A stretch of 52,997 nt of DNA from Silicimonas sp. Lineage in GTDB: Bacteria; Pseudomonadota; Alphaproteobacteria; Rhodobacterales; Rhodobacteraceae. The position numbers were made by a program, and so were the translations under genes. Numbering within the stretch: position 1 is the first letter of the stretch; the number at the start of each line of letters is the position of its first letter. Under the pieces are notes generated by a model. It was not told the DNA's origin. It did no database searches and saw only the letters and a program-made list of their open reading frames with translations. This document shows, piece by piece, positions 17,971 through 28,246 of the stretch. The DNA is taken from the NCBI GenBank assembly GCA_022819605.1, contig JAJEGW010000024.1:1-52997 (forward strand). Reading direction: 5' to 3'.

Positions 17971-19107
17971 ATGGACCTCATGCTCAGGCGATTTGACAGA
18001 TACATGCTTGCACAGCTGCTGATGCTCTTCGGCTTCTTCGCACTGGTGCTCGTGCTGATTTACTGGATCAATCGGGCGGTCGTGCTCTTCGACCAGCTCA
18101 TTGCAAACGGCGAGTCAGCCGCGGTCTTCTTGGAATTCACGGCCCTTTCTCTGCCCAACGTGGTTCGGCTCGTCCTGCCCGTCGCAGCCTTTGCAGCCTC
18201 GCTCTACGTCACGAACAGGCTGATGTCGGAAAGCGAACTCGTGGTGGTGCAGGCAACCGGCCACTCCCCGGCGCGACTGATCCGCCCGGTCCTGATCTTT
18301 GGATGTATCGTGTTCGTCATGTCTTCGGTTCTCGCCCACGTCCTGGTGCCTGCAAGCCAAGCCCGCCTCAGCGAACGGAGCGCAGAGATATCCGAAAACA
18401 TGACCACCAGGCTACTGCGCGAGGGACAGTTCCTGCATCCTGCTGCCGGTGTCACCTTTTACATCCGCGAGGTCTCGAGAATTGGAGCGCTTCAGGACGT
18501 GTTCCTGTTCGACGCGCGCAACCCTGACCGTCCAGTCGCCTATTCGGCCAAGGAAGCCCTTCTGATTCGCGGTGAACGAGCGCCAAGCCTCGTCATGATT
18601 GACGGCATGGTGCAAAGCTATGGTGTCGGCAGCAAGCGGCTTTCGGTCACCCGATTCGACGACTTCGCCTTTGACCTCTCAGATCTGGTCGAAAACAGCG
18701 TCCTGACACAACCCAGTCCCCGAGAGCTTCCCACATCCGCGCTGATCGAGGCTGGCGAGGAAATCCAGGCCATTACCGGAGAGGCCCGTTCGACCCTTGT
18801 CGCAGAGGCGCATGATCGATTCAGCGACGCACTGAACGGGCTGGTCGCACCGCTCTTCGGCTTTGCGGTGCTGATGGTGGGCGGGTTCTCCCGATTTGGT
18901 GTCTGGCGACAGAGCTTCAGCGCGGTCATCGGGTTGATTTTGATTCAGATGATCACGCAGGTGGGCCAGGGAACCGTACGAACCGATGCGGACAATTGGC
19001 CGCTTGCCTATTCCGGTCCTCTAGTTGGATTGATCGCAACATTCGGGCTTCTCTTCATTGCGGCACGGCCAAGACTTCTGGCTCGGTCGAGGCAGTCGGC
19101 ACAATGA
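17971..19107 (+). CDS. lptF: LPS export ABC transporter permease LptF
   Basis: The 378-residue protein has the LptF/LptG layout. Three helices precede a periplasmic beta-jellyroll (about residues 130-270, starting LREGQFLHPAAGVTFYIREV) and three helices follow it (LNGLVAPLFGFAVLMVGGF onward). Upstream are the conserved LFDQLIANGESAAVFLEF and the coupling region SESELVVVQATGHSP. With LptG and LptB it extracts LPS from the inner membrane. The stop overlaps the lptG start as ATGA at 19104, so the two permeases are made in step. No lptB or lptC is present in the window. Confidence 0.95.
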   Translation: MDLMLRRFDRYMLAQLLMLFGFFALVLVLIYWINRAVVLFDQLIANGESAAVFLEFTALSLPNVVRLVLPVAAFAASLYVTNRLMSESELVVVQATGHSPARLIRPVLIFGCIVFVMSSVLAHVLVPASQARLSERSAEISENMTTRLLREGQFLHPAAGVTFYIREVSRIGALQDVFLFDARNPDRPVAYSAKEALLIRGERAPSLVMIDGMVQSYGVGSKRLSVTRFDDFAFDLSDLVENSVLTQPSPRELPTSALIEAGEEIQAITGEARSTLVAEAHDRFSDALNGLVAPLFGFAVLMVGGFSRFGVWRQSFSAVIGLILIQMITQVGQGTVRTDADNWPLAYSGPLVGLIATFGLLFIAARPRLLARSRQSAQ

Positions 19108-20204
19108 CGCTCCATCTCTACTTTGCGCGCAAATTCCTGAAGAACTTCGTTTCTGTCTTCTTCATCCTCCTTGCGATTCTAACGCTTACCGCTCTCATCG
19201 AACAGATCCGTCGGTTCGGCGGCTTCGACGATGCCGGATTTGGCACACTGCTCGTTCTCGCGTTCCTGAGCGTGCCGGAAGACCTTTACAAGGTACTGCC
19301 GCTCATCATGATCCTGGCGACGGTCAGCATGGTTCTCGGGCTTGCCCGATCCTCGGAACTCGTGGTTACCCGCGCCGCTGGACGCCCGGCGCTCAAGAGC
19401 CTGACGGCGCCCGTCCTGCTGGCTTTCCTTATCGGCGTTGCCGCAGTGGCAGCCATGAACCCGATCGTGGCGGCGACGCAAAGGCAGCATGAAACCGAGG
19501 TAGCCCGCATTTCCGGCGCCTCATCAACTCTCTCGGTCACACCGGACGGATTCTGGCTTCGCCAAGGCTCGCGCGAAGGCCAAACGGTCATTCGCGCGAA
19601 CAGCTCGAACCTCGACGGCACGAGCCTTTTTGGCGTCACTTTTCTTGGCTACGCGCCCGACAGCAACCCGACGTACCGGATCGAGGCGGAACGCGCACTG
19701 CTCGTCCCTGGCGCGTGGCGGATATCCGGCGCAAAGGAATGGCGATTTGATACAGGGGCACCCATCCCGGAAACCGAAAGCGTCGAGATGCTGGAAATGG
19801 TCCTCGCATCGAATCTCACGCGCGACCAGATTCTCGACAGCTTCGGAACGCCAAGCGCCGTTCCAATCTGGGAATTGCCTGCATTCATCGCCCGGCTGGA
19901 CGCGGCGGGCTTCTCGGCCCGAAAGCACCGGACGTTCTTCCATATGGAGCTTGCGCTGCCGCTGCTTCTGACTGCAATGGTGCTCGTCGGTGCCGGATTC
20001 ACGATGCGCCACACACGCATGGGGCGCACAGGGCTTATGGTCATGCTGGCGCTCGGCTTCGGGTTTCTCTTCTATTTCATCAGGAACTTCGTCGCGATTC
20101 TGGGCGAAAACGGGCAGATCCCGATCATCATGGCCGCATGGCTGCCGCCAATCGCGACGCTGCTGCTGCCGCTTGCACTGCTCCTGCACCTGGAGGACGG
20201 ATGA
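19104..20204 (+). CDS. lptG: LPS export ABC transporter permease LptG
   Basis: The 366-residue protein begins MTLHLYFARKFLKNFVSVFF, the usual LptG opening. It has the same six-helix plus periplasmic jellyroll layout as LptF, with the coupling motif LARSSELVVTRAAGRPALKSL and the C-terminal GFGFLFYFIRNFVAILGENGQIP. It is the second half of the LptFG heterodimer. Start ATG 19104 overlaps the lptF stop, and its own stop overlaps the lptD start (ATGA at 20201). A longer frame from 18996 only overlaps lptF. Confidence 0.95.
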   Translation: MTLHLYFARKFLKNFVSVFFILLAILTLTALIEQIRRFGGFDDAGFGTLLVLAFLSVPEDLYKVLPLIMILATVSMVLGLARSSELVVTRAAGRPALKSLTAPVLLAFLIGVAAVAAMNPIVAATQRQHETEVARISGASSTLSVTPDGFWLRQGSREGQTVIRANSSNLDGTSLFGVTFLGYAPDSNPTYRIEAERALLVPGAWRISGAKEWRFDTGAPIPETESVEMLEMVLASNLTRDQILDSFGTPSAVPIWELPAFIARLDAAGFSARKHRTFFHMELALPLLLTAMVLVGAGFTMRHTRMGRTGLMVMLALGFGFLFYFIRNFVAILGENGQIPIIMAAWLPPIATLLLPLALLLHLEDG

Positions 20205-22306
20205 CGAGGCATCTCGCCGCATGGGTGGCCGCACTTATCTTGTGCTTCGGCGCGGGCGCCTTGCGGTCACAGGAATTCGCCTCCCTCGTTGCAGATTCAA
20301 TTTCAGTCGATCCGGCCGGACGTTTGACCGCCACGGGCAATGTCGAAATTCTCGTCCAAGGCACGCGCCTTACGGCGGCTTCCGTCTCCTATCAAAGCGA
20401 CGGCAATCAGTTGATCATTTCCGGCCCGATCCGTGTCACGGAAGAAGACGGCACGGTCTTCCTGGCCGACCACGCCGATCTCGACGGGAGCTTGCGCGAA
20501 GGGCTGCTGGTGTCCGCAAGGATGGTGCTGGAGCGGCATTTCCAGATCGCGGCAAATCGCATTGCCCGTACCGGCAATCGCTACACGAGTTTTGACAGGG
20601 TAGTCGCCTCGTCTTGCGAAGTTTGCGCGGCCAACCCGGTGCCGCTGTGGGAAATCCGTGCCTCAAACGTCGTGCACGATGATGTTGAACACCAGCTCTA
20701 CTTCACGAATGCCCGGCTACGTTTCTCGGGCGTGCCGATCCTCTACGTGCCGCGGCTCCGGCTTCCCGACCCGAGCCTTGACCGCGCCGACGGCTTCCTC
20801 ATTCCGCAGATCAAGGTCACTTCCGATCTCGGAACCGGCATCAAGCTTCCTTACTTTCTCGCCTACGGAAACCATCGCGACCTCACGCTAACCCCCTACC
20901 TCTCCAGTTCGACAACGACGCTCGAGTTTCGATATCGCCAAGAACTGGAACGTGGGCACATCGAGGCGGTCGGTGCCGTCTCAAACGACGACATCGAAGG
21001 GTCACGCAGGTATCTCCTAGGCAACGCCAGCCGCCTCCTGCCACGTGGCTTCCTGTTCGAGGCGCAGGCTGAGTACGCGTCAGATCCAGGCTATCTCTTT
21101 ACCTACGACTATGCGGACCGGGACAGATTGACCAACCAGATGGCCGTAACGCGAGTGCGGAACAAGGATGTCTTTCGATCCGAATTCACCGAGTACCGCA
21201 CGCTCAGGGAATCCGAAATCGCCAATCGCGGCACGCTGCCTGCCCGCCTGCTCAATATCTACTACGAACGCGAGTTGCCGAAGCTCTCGTTTGGCGGACG
21301 CACATTTGCAAGCATCTCTTCCAGTTCCCTCGTCCGACCGTCGTCGGAAAGCACGCAAGAGGGTCACGGCCGGGACGTCAACCGCCTCGGTGCGTCCGTC
21401 GAGTGGTTGCGTTCGCTGACATTCTCGTCCGGTCTCATCGCCAAGGCTGAACTCGGAATGCGCGGAGACGCATACACGATCGCACAGGACCGCAAGCTCG
21501 AAAGCAATCTCTCGCGCATGATATCCCGGACCGCACTCGAACTGCGAATCCCGATGGCCCGCAGGATGTTCGGGAGCCGTCGCGAATTCCTAGAACCGAT
21601 CTTGAGGATCGACGCTTCCGACACGAAAGGGGATGCGGTGCCCAACGAAGACAGCCGCGTGGTCGAAATCGATGAAGCCAACCTCTTTGCCCCCACCCGA
21701 TATCCCGGCGTTGACAGAAGCGACGACGGCGTCCGCGTGGCTGTCGGCGGCACCTGGAGTCACGAGATTCCTGAACAATGGGACATAGATCTTGGACTAG
21801 GGCGCGTCTTCAGGGTTTCTGGCGATCCGGGCCCTGACGATTCCGAGTGGCTGGTTTCGGGTCGGCTCGGCATCGGCCGCGACCTCTCGATCTATTCGCG
21901 ATCGCTTGTGAACAGCGGGCTGGACATCACGCTGTCCGAAGCGCGCCTTGACTGGGCTGCTGCCCGCCACTCCCTCTCATCCAGCTATTTCCATGCCGAG
22001 CCCGATGCCGCCAAGGGCCGGAACACGCGTCTTTCGGAATGGTCTTTCAAGGGAGCCTACGACATCAGTGACGGCTGGACCGCGCGGGCAGATTGGCGCT
22101 ATGACTTCGCCGCCAACCGCGTGGCGCGCACCGAACTGGGCTTTGACTATCGGACGGAATGCATGAACCTTGCGCTTTCGCTCTCGCGTCGTTCAGCCAA
22201 TTCGACTAGTGTCGATTCAACGACCGAAATAGGCTTCCATGTATCCCTTTTGGGATTCGGAAGCCGAGATGATGATCGCGCAGGGCAGCGCGTTTGCAGG
22301 GGATGA
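20201..22306 (+). CDS. lptD: LPS assembly outer-membrane protein LptD
   Basis: The 701-residue protein has a signal peptide, an N-terminal OstA/LptA-like beta-taco (about 25-150; SISVDPAGRLTATGNVEILV) and a large C-terminal barrel. Diagnostic blocks are SSCEVCAANPVPLWEIRA with C139 and C142, then VPRLRLPDPSLDRADGFLIP and LGTGIKLPYFLAYGNHRDLTLTP. Further cysteines at 654 and 699 can form the disulfides LptD needs for maturation. LptD with LptE places LPS in the outer leaflet. The gene overlaps lptG and surA by ATGA junctions. Confidence 0.95.
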   Translation: MTRHLAAWVAALILCFGAGALRSQEFASLVADSISVDPAGRLTATGNVEILVQGTRLTAASVSYQSDGNQLIISGPIRVTEEDGTVFLADHADLDGSLREGLLVSARMVLERHFQIAANRIARTGNRYTSFDRVVASSCEVCAANPVPLWEIRASNVVHDDVEHQLYFTNARLRFSGVPILYVPRLRLPDPSLDRADGFLIPQIKVTSDLGTGIKLPYFLAYGNHRDLTLTPYLSSSTTTLEFRYRQELERGHIEAVGAVSNDDIEGSRRYLLGNASRLLPRGFLFEAQAEYASDPGYLFTYDYADRDRLTNQMAVTRVRNKDVFRSEFTEYRTLRESEIANRGTLPARLLNIYYERELPKLSFGGRTFASISSSSLVRPSSESTQEGHGRDVNRLGASVEWLRSLTFSSGLIAKAELGMRGDAYTIAQDRKLESNLSRMISRTALELRIPMARRMFGSRREFLEPILRIDASDTKGDAVPNEDSRVVEIDEANLFAPTRYPGVDRSDDGVRVAVGGTWSHEIPEQWDIDLGLGRVFRVSGDPGPDDSEWLVSGRLGIGRDLSIYSRSLVNSGLDITLSEARLDWAAARHSLSSSYFHAEPDAAKGRNTRLSEWSFKGAYDISDGWTARADWRYDFAANRVARTELGFDYRTECMNLALSLSRRSANSTSVDSTTEIGFHVSLLGFGSRDDDRAGQRVCRG

Positions 22307-23520
22307 GAGCCTTGATGGGACGTTGGTTGCTTGCAGCAGCTGTCGCGCTTTCCGTGCAGCTTTCGGATTCGGCGAGTGCCCAGGGACGCTTCGCACCGGA
22401 ACTTCAGGTGGGTGACCAAGTCATCACGCGCTACCAGATTGACCAGCGCGAGCGGTTTCTTACGCTTCTTGGCGCAAGCGGCAACGTGCGTCGGCATGCA
22501 CGGGAGCAATTGATCAACGAAACCGTGCAGCGCATCGCGGCACAGGAAGCCGGTGTTCGCGTCACTCCTGCACAGGTCGACGCCGACATGGAGGAATTCG
22601 CCGCACGTGTTAACCTTCTGGTAGAGGATGTCATGGCCATCCTCGAAGAAGCCGGCATTGAACGAGAGTCCTTCCGTGCGTTCATAGAAGCAGGCGTTGC
22701 ATGGCGCCAGCTTGTTCGAAGTCAGTTCGGGGAATCCGTCCGCGCCTCGATTTCCGATCGACAGATTCGGCGCGCGCTTGCGACGACAGGAACCGAAGGC
22801 GGCATAAGGGTGCTGGTGTCAGAGATCATTCTCCCCGCGGAAGATCCAAATACCGCCATCGCATCACGCAAGCGCGCTGTTCGAATCGCTGCGCTTCAGG
22901 ACGAGGGTGAATTTGCCGCAGCCGCCCGAAGCTACTCCATAGCCGCGTCCGCGAATCAGGGCGGCGAAGTCGACTGGCAGGCGCTGGATGCACTGCCGGA
23001 GAGCATAGGCAACACCATTTCCGCGCTCGAGGTCGGCAAGATCAGCAGCCCGATGGATTACGAAGGAAATATCGCGATTTTCCTGCTTCGAGACATGGAG
23101 CGTGTTCAGGAAGGCACCAACGAAGCCCTGCTTGTCGACTACGCGCTTCTTCGTCTCGAAGGCGGCGCTGGCGAAGCTGCGGAAATCGCGAAAGCGGTGG
23201 ACGAATGCGACGACCTCTACCGGGTGGCCCGCGACTTGCCCAAGGACTGGCTTATCCGCGAGGCCGTTCCGACTGCGGAACTACCTGCGGACGTGCGTGC
23301 GGCTGTTGCCAATCTTGACGACAACGAGATCTCAACGGCTCTGGTGCGTGACGGCAACGTGGTCGTGCTGATGCTCTGTGAGCGCCGCCCGACCTTGAAG
23401 AGCAACATTGATTTCGACATCGTCGGCGGGCGGATTCTGAACCAGCGGCTCAACAACACTGCAGCGCATTACCTGGCCGAACTTCGCGCATCGACCAACG
23501 TGATCGATCTCACGAATTGA
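22303..23520 (+). CDS. surA: SurA-type periplasmic peptidyl-prolyl isomerase/chaperone
   Basis: The 405-residue secreted protein (signal peptide ending ASAQG) has a SurA_N-like helical region starting LQVGDQVITRYQIDQRERFL and REQLINETVQRIAAQEAGV. A parvulin-type segment follows at about residues 165-270 (VLVSEIILPAEDPN, SIAASANQGGEVDWQALDALP). SurA escorts outer-membrane proteins, including LptD, which fits its position after lptD. ATG 22303 overlaps the lptD stop. Sequence divergence from enterobacterial SurA is large, so assignment to SurA rather than another parvulin chaperone leans on context. Confidence 0.85.
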   Translation: MRALMGRWLLAAAVALSVQLSDSASAQGRFAPELQVGDQVITRYQIDQRERFLTLLGASGNVRRHAREQLINETVQRIAAQEAGVRVTPAQVDADMEEFAARVNLLVEDVMAILEEAGIERESFRAFIEAGVAWRQLVRSQFGESVRASISDRQIRRALATTGTEGGIRVLVSEIILPAEDPNTAIASRKRAVRIAALQDEGEFAAAARSYSIAASANQGGEVDWQALDALPESIGNTISALEVGKISSPMDYEGNIAIFLLRDMERVQEGTNEALLVDYALLRLEGGAGEAAEIAKAVDECDDLYRVARDLPKDWLIREAVPTAELPADVRAAVANLDDNEISTALVRDGNVVVLMLCERRPTLKSNIDFDIVGGRILNQRLNNTAAHYLAELRASTNVIDLTN

Positions 23521-23523
23521 CGC

Positions 23524-24522
23524 ATGTCCGGACCTGACCTGCTTCCCGTCGCAGTCAGTTGCGGCGATCCGTCCGGCATCGGCCCCGAAATCATCGTCGC
23601 GGCATGGGCGACCCTGCGGCAAGAATTGCCGTTCTTCATGATCGGCGATCCCCAGCATGTGCCCACTGGCGCAAAGACAGTTGTCATCGACACGCCTGTC
23701 GATGCCCCTTTGGCCATGGCAGGCGGCCTGCCGGTGCTGCCGGTTGCCTTCCCGAAACCGGCCAGGCCGGGCCACCCCGATCCGGAAAATGCACCCTGCG
23801 TGGTCGAGGTGATACAAAGAGCCGTGGAACTGGTTGTCGAGGGCGCGGCTTCCGCGCTGTGCACGGCACCGGTGTCAAAACGGGAACTCGTGATCCACGC
23901 CGGCTTTGCCTTTCCGGGGCAGACCGAGTTTCTTGCCCATCTTGCCGGCGGAAGGCAAGCCGTCATGATGCTTGCCAGCGATGAATTGAAGGTCGTGCCC
24001 GTCACGACGCATATTCCGGTATCGGAAGTTCCCCAAGCACTTAGCGCCGACCTTCTCGAAACGACTATCCGGATCACCGACCGCGCTCTGCGCGAAGACT
24101 TCGGTGTTCCCGAACCGCGACGGATTGCCGTTGCGGGACTCAACCCGCATGCCGGCGAAAACGGTGTCCTGGGAGACGAGGACGCAATCATCATTGCTCC
24201 GATATGCGATCGCCTTCGCTCCGAAGGAATTTCGATTTCGGGCCCGCTTTCCGCCGACACGATGTTCCATGCGCAGGCCCGGGCGAACTATGATGCTGCG
24301 ATCGCGATGTATCATGATCAGGCACTGATACCGATCAAGACGCTCGCCTTCGACAGCAGCGTCAACGTGACCCTCGGACTTCCCTTCGTTCGCACGTCAC
24401 CAGATCACGGCACCGCTTACGACATAGCAGGGCGCGGCCAAGCCAATCCGGATTCGATGATCGCGGCCCTCCGGCTGGCCCGGAAAACCGCCTCGGCACG
24501 TCTCGCGAACAATCGCAGGTGA
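23524..24522 (+). CDS. pdxA: 4-hydroxythreonine-4-phosphate dehydrogenase
   Basis: PdxA oxidises 4-phosphohydroxy-L-threonine in the DXP-dependent pyridoxal phosphate pathway. The 332-residue protein shows the family start [16 protein letters not shown], the [10 protein letters not shown] metal-binding histidine block and [38 protein letters not shown], split here as two adjoining conserved runs. It begins three bases after surA and overlaps rsmA by GTGA, the conserved surA-pdxA-rsmA order of proteobacteria. Confidence 0.96.
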   Translation: MSGPDLLPVAVSCGDPSGIGPEIIVAAWATLRQELPFFMIGDPQHVPTGAKTVVIDTPVDAPLAMAGGLPVLPVAFPKPARPGHPDPENAPCVVEVIQRAVELVVEGAASALCTAPVSKRELVIHAGFAFPGQTEFLAHLAGGRQAVMMLASDELKVVPVTTHIPVSEVPQALSADLLETTIRITDRALREDFGVPEPRRIAVAGLNPHAGENGVLGDEDAIIIAPICDRLRSEGISISGPLSADTMFHAQARANYDAAIAMYHDQALIPIKTLAFDSSVNVTLGLPFVRTSPDHGTAYDIAGRGQANPDSMIAALRLARKTASARLANNRR

Positions 24523-25361
24523 ACGCACTGGACGATCTCCCTCCACTTCGCGACGTAATCGCGACGCACGGCCTCGTGGCGCGCAAATCCCTGGGCCAGA
24601 ACTTTCTACTGGACCTCAACCTGACTGCAAAGATCGCTCGAGCGGCAGGCGTCTTGGCGAATGCCGACGTGCTCGAGATAGGTCCCGGGCCGGGAGGCCT
24701 CACGCGAAGCCTCCTCGCCGAAGGCGCCCGCCGGGTCCTGGCGATCGAACGGGACCGGCGCTGCATTCCTGCCCTTGCGGAAATTGCCCGGGCCTGTCCC
24801 GGCCGGCTCGAAATCGTCAACGCCGATGCCCTGCAGTTTGACCCGCGCGAGATTCTGACGCCCCCCGTCAAAGTGACGGCCAACCTGCCATACAACGTCG
24901 GCACCGAATTGCTGACGCGCTGGCTGTCCGCTCCCGAATGGCCGCCCTTCTGGCAAAGCCTTACGCTCATGTTCCAGCGTGAGGTGGCGGAGCGGATAGT
25001 CGCCGGGCCCGGCAGCAAGTCCTACGGTCGCCTTTCGATCTTGGCCGGGTGGCGCAGCCAGGCACGAATCGTCATGGAAGTTCCCGCCCGGGCGTTCACA
25101 CCGCAACCCAAGGTCAATTCAGCAGTGGTTCACGTCGAGGCCATGCCTGCACCACGATTTCCTGCCGACGCTGAGGCACTGGGGCACGTTGTTGCCACTG
25201 CCTTCCGTCATCGCAGGAAGATGTTGCGCTCCAGTCTGAAGGGTCTTGCTCCCGACATCGAGGACAGGCTGTGCATGGCGGACATCAGGCCGACCGACCG
25301 ACCCGAGACCGTCGACATCGAGCGCTTCTGCGCGCTGTCCGAGATTCTCGGCACGGGTTGA
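24519..25361 (+). CDS. rsmA: 16S rRNA (adenine1518-N6/adenine1519-N6)-dimethyltransferase
   Basis: RsmA (KsgA) dimethylates two adjacent adenines in the 3' hairpin of 16S rRNA late in 30S assembly. In the 280-residue protein are [10 protein letters not shown] near the N terminus, the SAM motif [16 protein letters not shown] and the adenine-binding [11 protein letters not shown]. The C-terminal region contains [13 protein letters not shown]. The GTG start overlaps the pdxA stop. The gene converges with DUF4167 about 50 bases downstream. Confidence 0.96.
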   Translation: MNALDDLPPLRDVIATHGLVARKSLGQNFLLDLNLTAKIARAAGVLANADVLEIGPGPGGLTRSLLAEGARRVLAIERDRRCIPALAEIARACPGRLEIVNADALQFDPREILTPPVKVTANLPYNVGTELLTRWLSAPEWPPFWQSLTLMFQREVAERIVAGPGSKSYGRLSILAGWRSQARIVMEVPARAFTPQPKVNSAVVHVEAMPAPRFPADAEALGHVVATAFRHRRKMLRSSLKGLAPDIEDRLCMADIRPTDRPETVDIERFCALSEILGTG

Positions 25362-25410
25362 CTAGAATGCCGTGTTGCCAAGCAGGCGACGAATTGCCGG
25401 TCGCGAAGAC

Positions 25411-25953
25411 TTATTCCGCCGCGTCGGATGCCGCCAAGGCCGGTTCATCCAAGGGTGTCGGGTTGCGTTGTGGACGCGGCTTCCGTCGCGGAACAACGCT
25501 CTCTTCAGGTGTATCGACCAATTCGCTGTCTCCAGGTGCAACACCCATTACATCGCTTGTGACAGCTGCTGCGGCGCCCTCCGGTGCGGGGACGCTGCCC
25601 TGCCCGCCATCGGCAGCAGCGGCCTCCTCTCCCTTTTCCTCTGAGCGCTGATTCGCGCCTTGATGGGAGCTTCGACGCTCCTGCTGCTGCGCCTGGCGCT
25701 CCGCCTGCTCGCGCTGGGCTTCCGCCAGCATGCGCAGGTAATGTTCAGCATGCTGCTGAAAGTTCTCGGCCGCAACGCGGTCATTCGACAATTGCGCATC
25801 TCGCGCCATCAGGTTGTACTTGTCGATGATCTGCTGCGGGGTTCCGCGCACCTTGCCCTCTGGTCCCGACGAGTCGAAGACCCGATTGACAACATTGCCC
25901 ATCGAACGGTTGCGGTTCGACTTTGACCGCGATCGTGATTTGGAAGTTCTCAT
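25411..25953 (-). CDS. DUF4167 protein, basic N terminus and low-complexity tail
   Basis: The 180-residue protein opens with a basic serine/arginine segment (MRTSKSRSRSKSNRNR). The conserved DUF4167 core follows, MGNVVNRVFDSSGPEGKVRG and IIDKYNLMARDAQLSNDRVAAENFQQHAEHYLRML, then a glutamine/glutamate and alanine-rich tail. The core is conserved across alphaproteobacteria; the basic start suggests RNA or ribosome contact, which is inference. The open frame runs upstream to 26301 but only ATG 25953 fits the family. It follows prmC after a 226-base gap in the same direction. Confidence 0.88.
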   Translation of the reverse strand: MRTSKSRSRSKSNRNRSMGNVVNRVFDSSGPEGKVRGTPQQIIDKYNLMARDAQLSNDRVAAENFQQHAEHYLRMLAEAQREQAERQAQQQERRSSHQGANQRSEEKGEEAAAADGGQGSVPAPEGAAAAVTSDVMGVAPGDSELVDTPEESVVPRRKPRPQRNPTPLDEPALAASDAAE

Positions 25954-26179
25954 GTTTAAATTTGTCCAGCTTCTTGTCTGGTCATGCGTGAAGGTTCCAA
26001 AGGTCTGCCCGCTCCTCGGGCCCTGTTCCTTGCATGGATTTGGCAGATTCATCAGGGGAGACGCAGGCGCTCCCGCCGTCCGCAGGCCATTGTCTATCCA
26101 GTGAAGACGCAGTTGCCAAGAGCTTTTTTCGAGGAATTCACGAAAATTTCCAGCATCACACAACTTTTCATGCACCAGA

Positions 26180-27043
26180 TCACGCCGGATTCCGCGCTGC
26201 AACGACTCTGTTCCTTCCATCCAAGTCGGCATGTACCGCCACATTCTCGAGGCCGGCATCCGCCAGCAAGTTCCGGACTCCATCTGCCTGTGTTGACCCA
26301 ATCTCGACCAAGAGCCTTCCGCCCGGGGTCATGTGGTGCCGCGCCCTCGACACGATTGCGCGATAGGCTGACAGCCCGTCGGCTCCGCCGGCCAAGGCTG
26401 CATGCGGCTCATAGCTCCGGACCTCCGGCGGCAATTCCCCGAATTCGTCTTCTGCGATGTAAGGTGGGTTGGAAACGATGAGATCGAAACGCCCGCGCAC
26501 ATCGTCGTACCAGTCCGAAACCCGCAGGGTCACGCGTTCAGCAACGCCCATGGATTCGGCGTTTTCCCCGGCAACCCGCAATGCCTGCTCCGAAATGTCC
26601 GTACCCACGCCTAATGCGTTCGGACGCTCCATCAAGAGCGATATGACGATGCAGCCGGATCCGGTTCCGAGATCCAGAATGCGGTCAAACGGATCCTGAA
26701 TGCCCAGTTCGACCAGCAGTTCCGTCTCCGGACGGGGATCAAGCACGTCGTGCGTGACCTTGAACGTCCCCTTCCAGAATTCCCGCTTGCCGATGATCTG
26801 GGATACCGGCCGCCTCATTTCTCTCTCGGAAACCCCAAGGTCCAGCATCCGGATCGCCAGGGCGTTCGGTGCATCACGGGTCTGTGGTTCAGGATCGGTC
26901 ATGCCCACGTCATATGCCCAGCGGAAAATCCGCCGAAAGTCGCCCGCCGCGTCTGGCACGCCTGCGGCGCGCAACCGGGCAATCCAGATGTCCTGCTTGG
27001 TCACAGGGTGCCCGGTACACGGATTGCGGTCACATCGCGACAC
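26180..27043 (-). CDS. prmC: Release factor glutamine N5-methyltransferase
   Basis: PrmC methylates the GGQ glutamine of release factors. The 287-residue protein has the N-terminal helical domain, the SAM motif ILDLGTGSGCIVISLL and the substrate motif VSNPPYIAEDE, with FWKGTFKVTHDVLDPRPETELLVE between the domains. The GTG start at 27043 has GGGACGAG directly upstream, only 13 bases after the prfA stop; a GTG 39 bases downstream is an alternative. The prfA-prmC pairing puts the modifying enzyme with its substrate. Confidence 0.94.
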   Translation of the reverse strand: MSRCDRNPCTGHPVTKQDIWIARLRAAGVPDAAGDFRRIFRWAYDVGMTDPEPQTRDAPNALAIRMLDLGVSEREMRRPVSQIIGKREFWKGTFKVTHDVLDPRPETELLVELGIQDPFDRILDLGTGSGCIVISLLMERPNALGVGTDISEQALRVAGENAESMGVAERVTLRVSDWYDDVRGRFDLIVSNPPYIAEDEFGELPPEVRSYEPHAALAGGADGLSAYRAIVSRARHHMTPGGRLLVEIGSTQADGVRNLLADAGLENVAVHADLDGRNRVVAARNPA

Positions 27044-27056
27044 CTCGTCCCGTGGA

Positions 27057-28112
27057 TCACAGCCCCTGCTCCGCCAGCTTCTCCGCCTGATCCGCAGCGA
27101 TCAGGGCATCTATGACTTCGTCGAGATCGCCGCCAAGAACTTCGGCAAGCCGGTAGATGGTCAACCCGATGCGATGATCCGTCATCCGGCCTTGAGGGAA
27201 ATTGTAGGTTCGGATTCTTTCCGAGCGGTCCCCCGACCCCACCTTGGCCCTTCGGTCGCTCGCACGCTCTTCCGCCATCCTTTGCCGCTCCATGTCGTAG
27301 AGCTTTGCACGCAATCGGGCCATGGCGATCGCCCGGTTTTGGTGCTGGGACTTTTCCGAGGACGTCACAACGATGCCTGTCGGAACATGGGTGATCCTTA
27401 CCGCCGAATCGGTCGTGTTCACGTGCTGACCTCCCGATCCGCTTGCCCGCATCGTGTCGATGCGAATGTCGCCGGCAGGAATGTCGACATCGACCTCCTC
27501 GGCTTCCGGCAATACCGCGACGGTGGCGGCGGAAGTGTGGATCCGCCCGCCGGATTCCGTCTCCGGCACGCGCTGGACCCTGTGAACGCCGCTCTCGAAC
27601 TTCATGCGTGCAAACACGCCGTCCCCCTCGACATTGGCGACAGCCTCCTTGACGCCGCCAAGCTCGGACTCCGACAATTCGATCATTGAGAACTTCCAGC
27701 CTCGATCTTCCGCGTAACGCTGGTACATCCGCAGCAGTTCCCCGGCAAAGAGGGCGGCCTCCTCGCCACCGGTGCCAGGACGAATCTCGATGATTGCGGG
27801 GCGGGCGTCGGCAGAGTCCTTGGGCAAAAATGCAATCTTCAGGCGCTGTTCAAGTGTCGGGAGCTCGTCCTTCACCTTGGCAAGCTCCTCCTGGGCGAGC
27901 CCGCGCATTTCGGGATCCTCCAGCAACGCCTCGGCTTCATCCCTAGCAGCAAGCAACGCCAGATATGCGTCAATTTCGGTCACGAGGAGCTTCAGTTCGG
28001 CATACTCCCGCGAGAGATCCGCGATTTCGCCGCCCTGCACGCCGCTTGCCATTTTCGCTTCCAGGAACTGAAAGCGCTCACGGATCTGCTCAAGTGTTTC
28101 GAGGGGTACCAT
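27057..28112 (-). CDS. prfA: Peptide chain release factor 1
   Basis: RF1 reads UAA and UAG and triggers peptide release. The 351-residue protein has the stop-codon-reading PxT motif as PET at 183-185 ([14 protein letters not shown]) and the catalytic GGQ at 227-229 ([20 protein letters not shown]). Length and order are standard. It heads the prfA-prmC pair and its 5' end faces the small secreted protein gene across a gap of about 130 bases, which should hold both promoters. Confidence 0.97.
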   Translation of the reverse strand: MVPLETLEQIRERFQFLEAKMASGVQGGEIADLSREYAELKLLVTEIDAYLALLAARDEAEALLEDPEMRGLAQEELAKVKDELPTLEQRLKIAFLPKDSADARPAIIEIRPGTGGEEAALFAGELLRMYQRYAEDRGWKFSMIELSESELGGVKEAVANVEGDGVFARMKFESGVHRVQRVPETESGGRIHTSAATVAVLPEAEEVDVDIPAGDIRIDTMRASGSGGQHVNTTDSAVRITHVPTGIVVTSSEKSQHQNRAIAMARLRAKLYDMERQRMAEERASDRRAKVGSGDRSERIRTYNFPQGRMTDHRIGLTIYRLAEVLGGDLDEVIDALIAADQAEKLAEQGL

Positions 28113-28246
28113 GCCCTCGTCTCACGCATTGACAGTGCCGCGTCAAGATTGACGGCCGCTCCGGTTGCCGGCAACCAAAGCACAGAATTGTTTCACGACC
28201 GCGTGGACTGTCTTCCAAAGTGGCCAGAATCGGATATGATCCTGAT

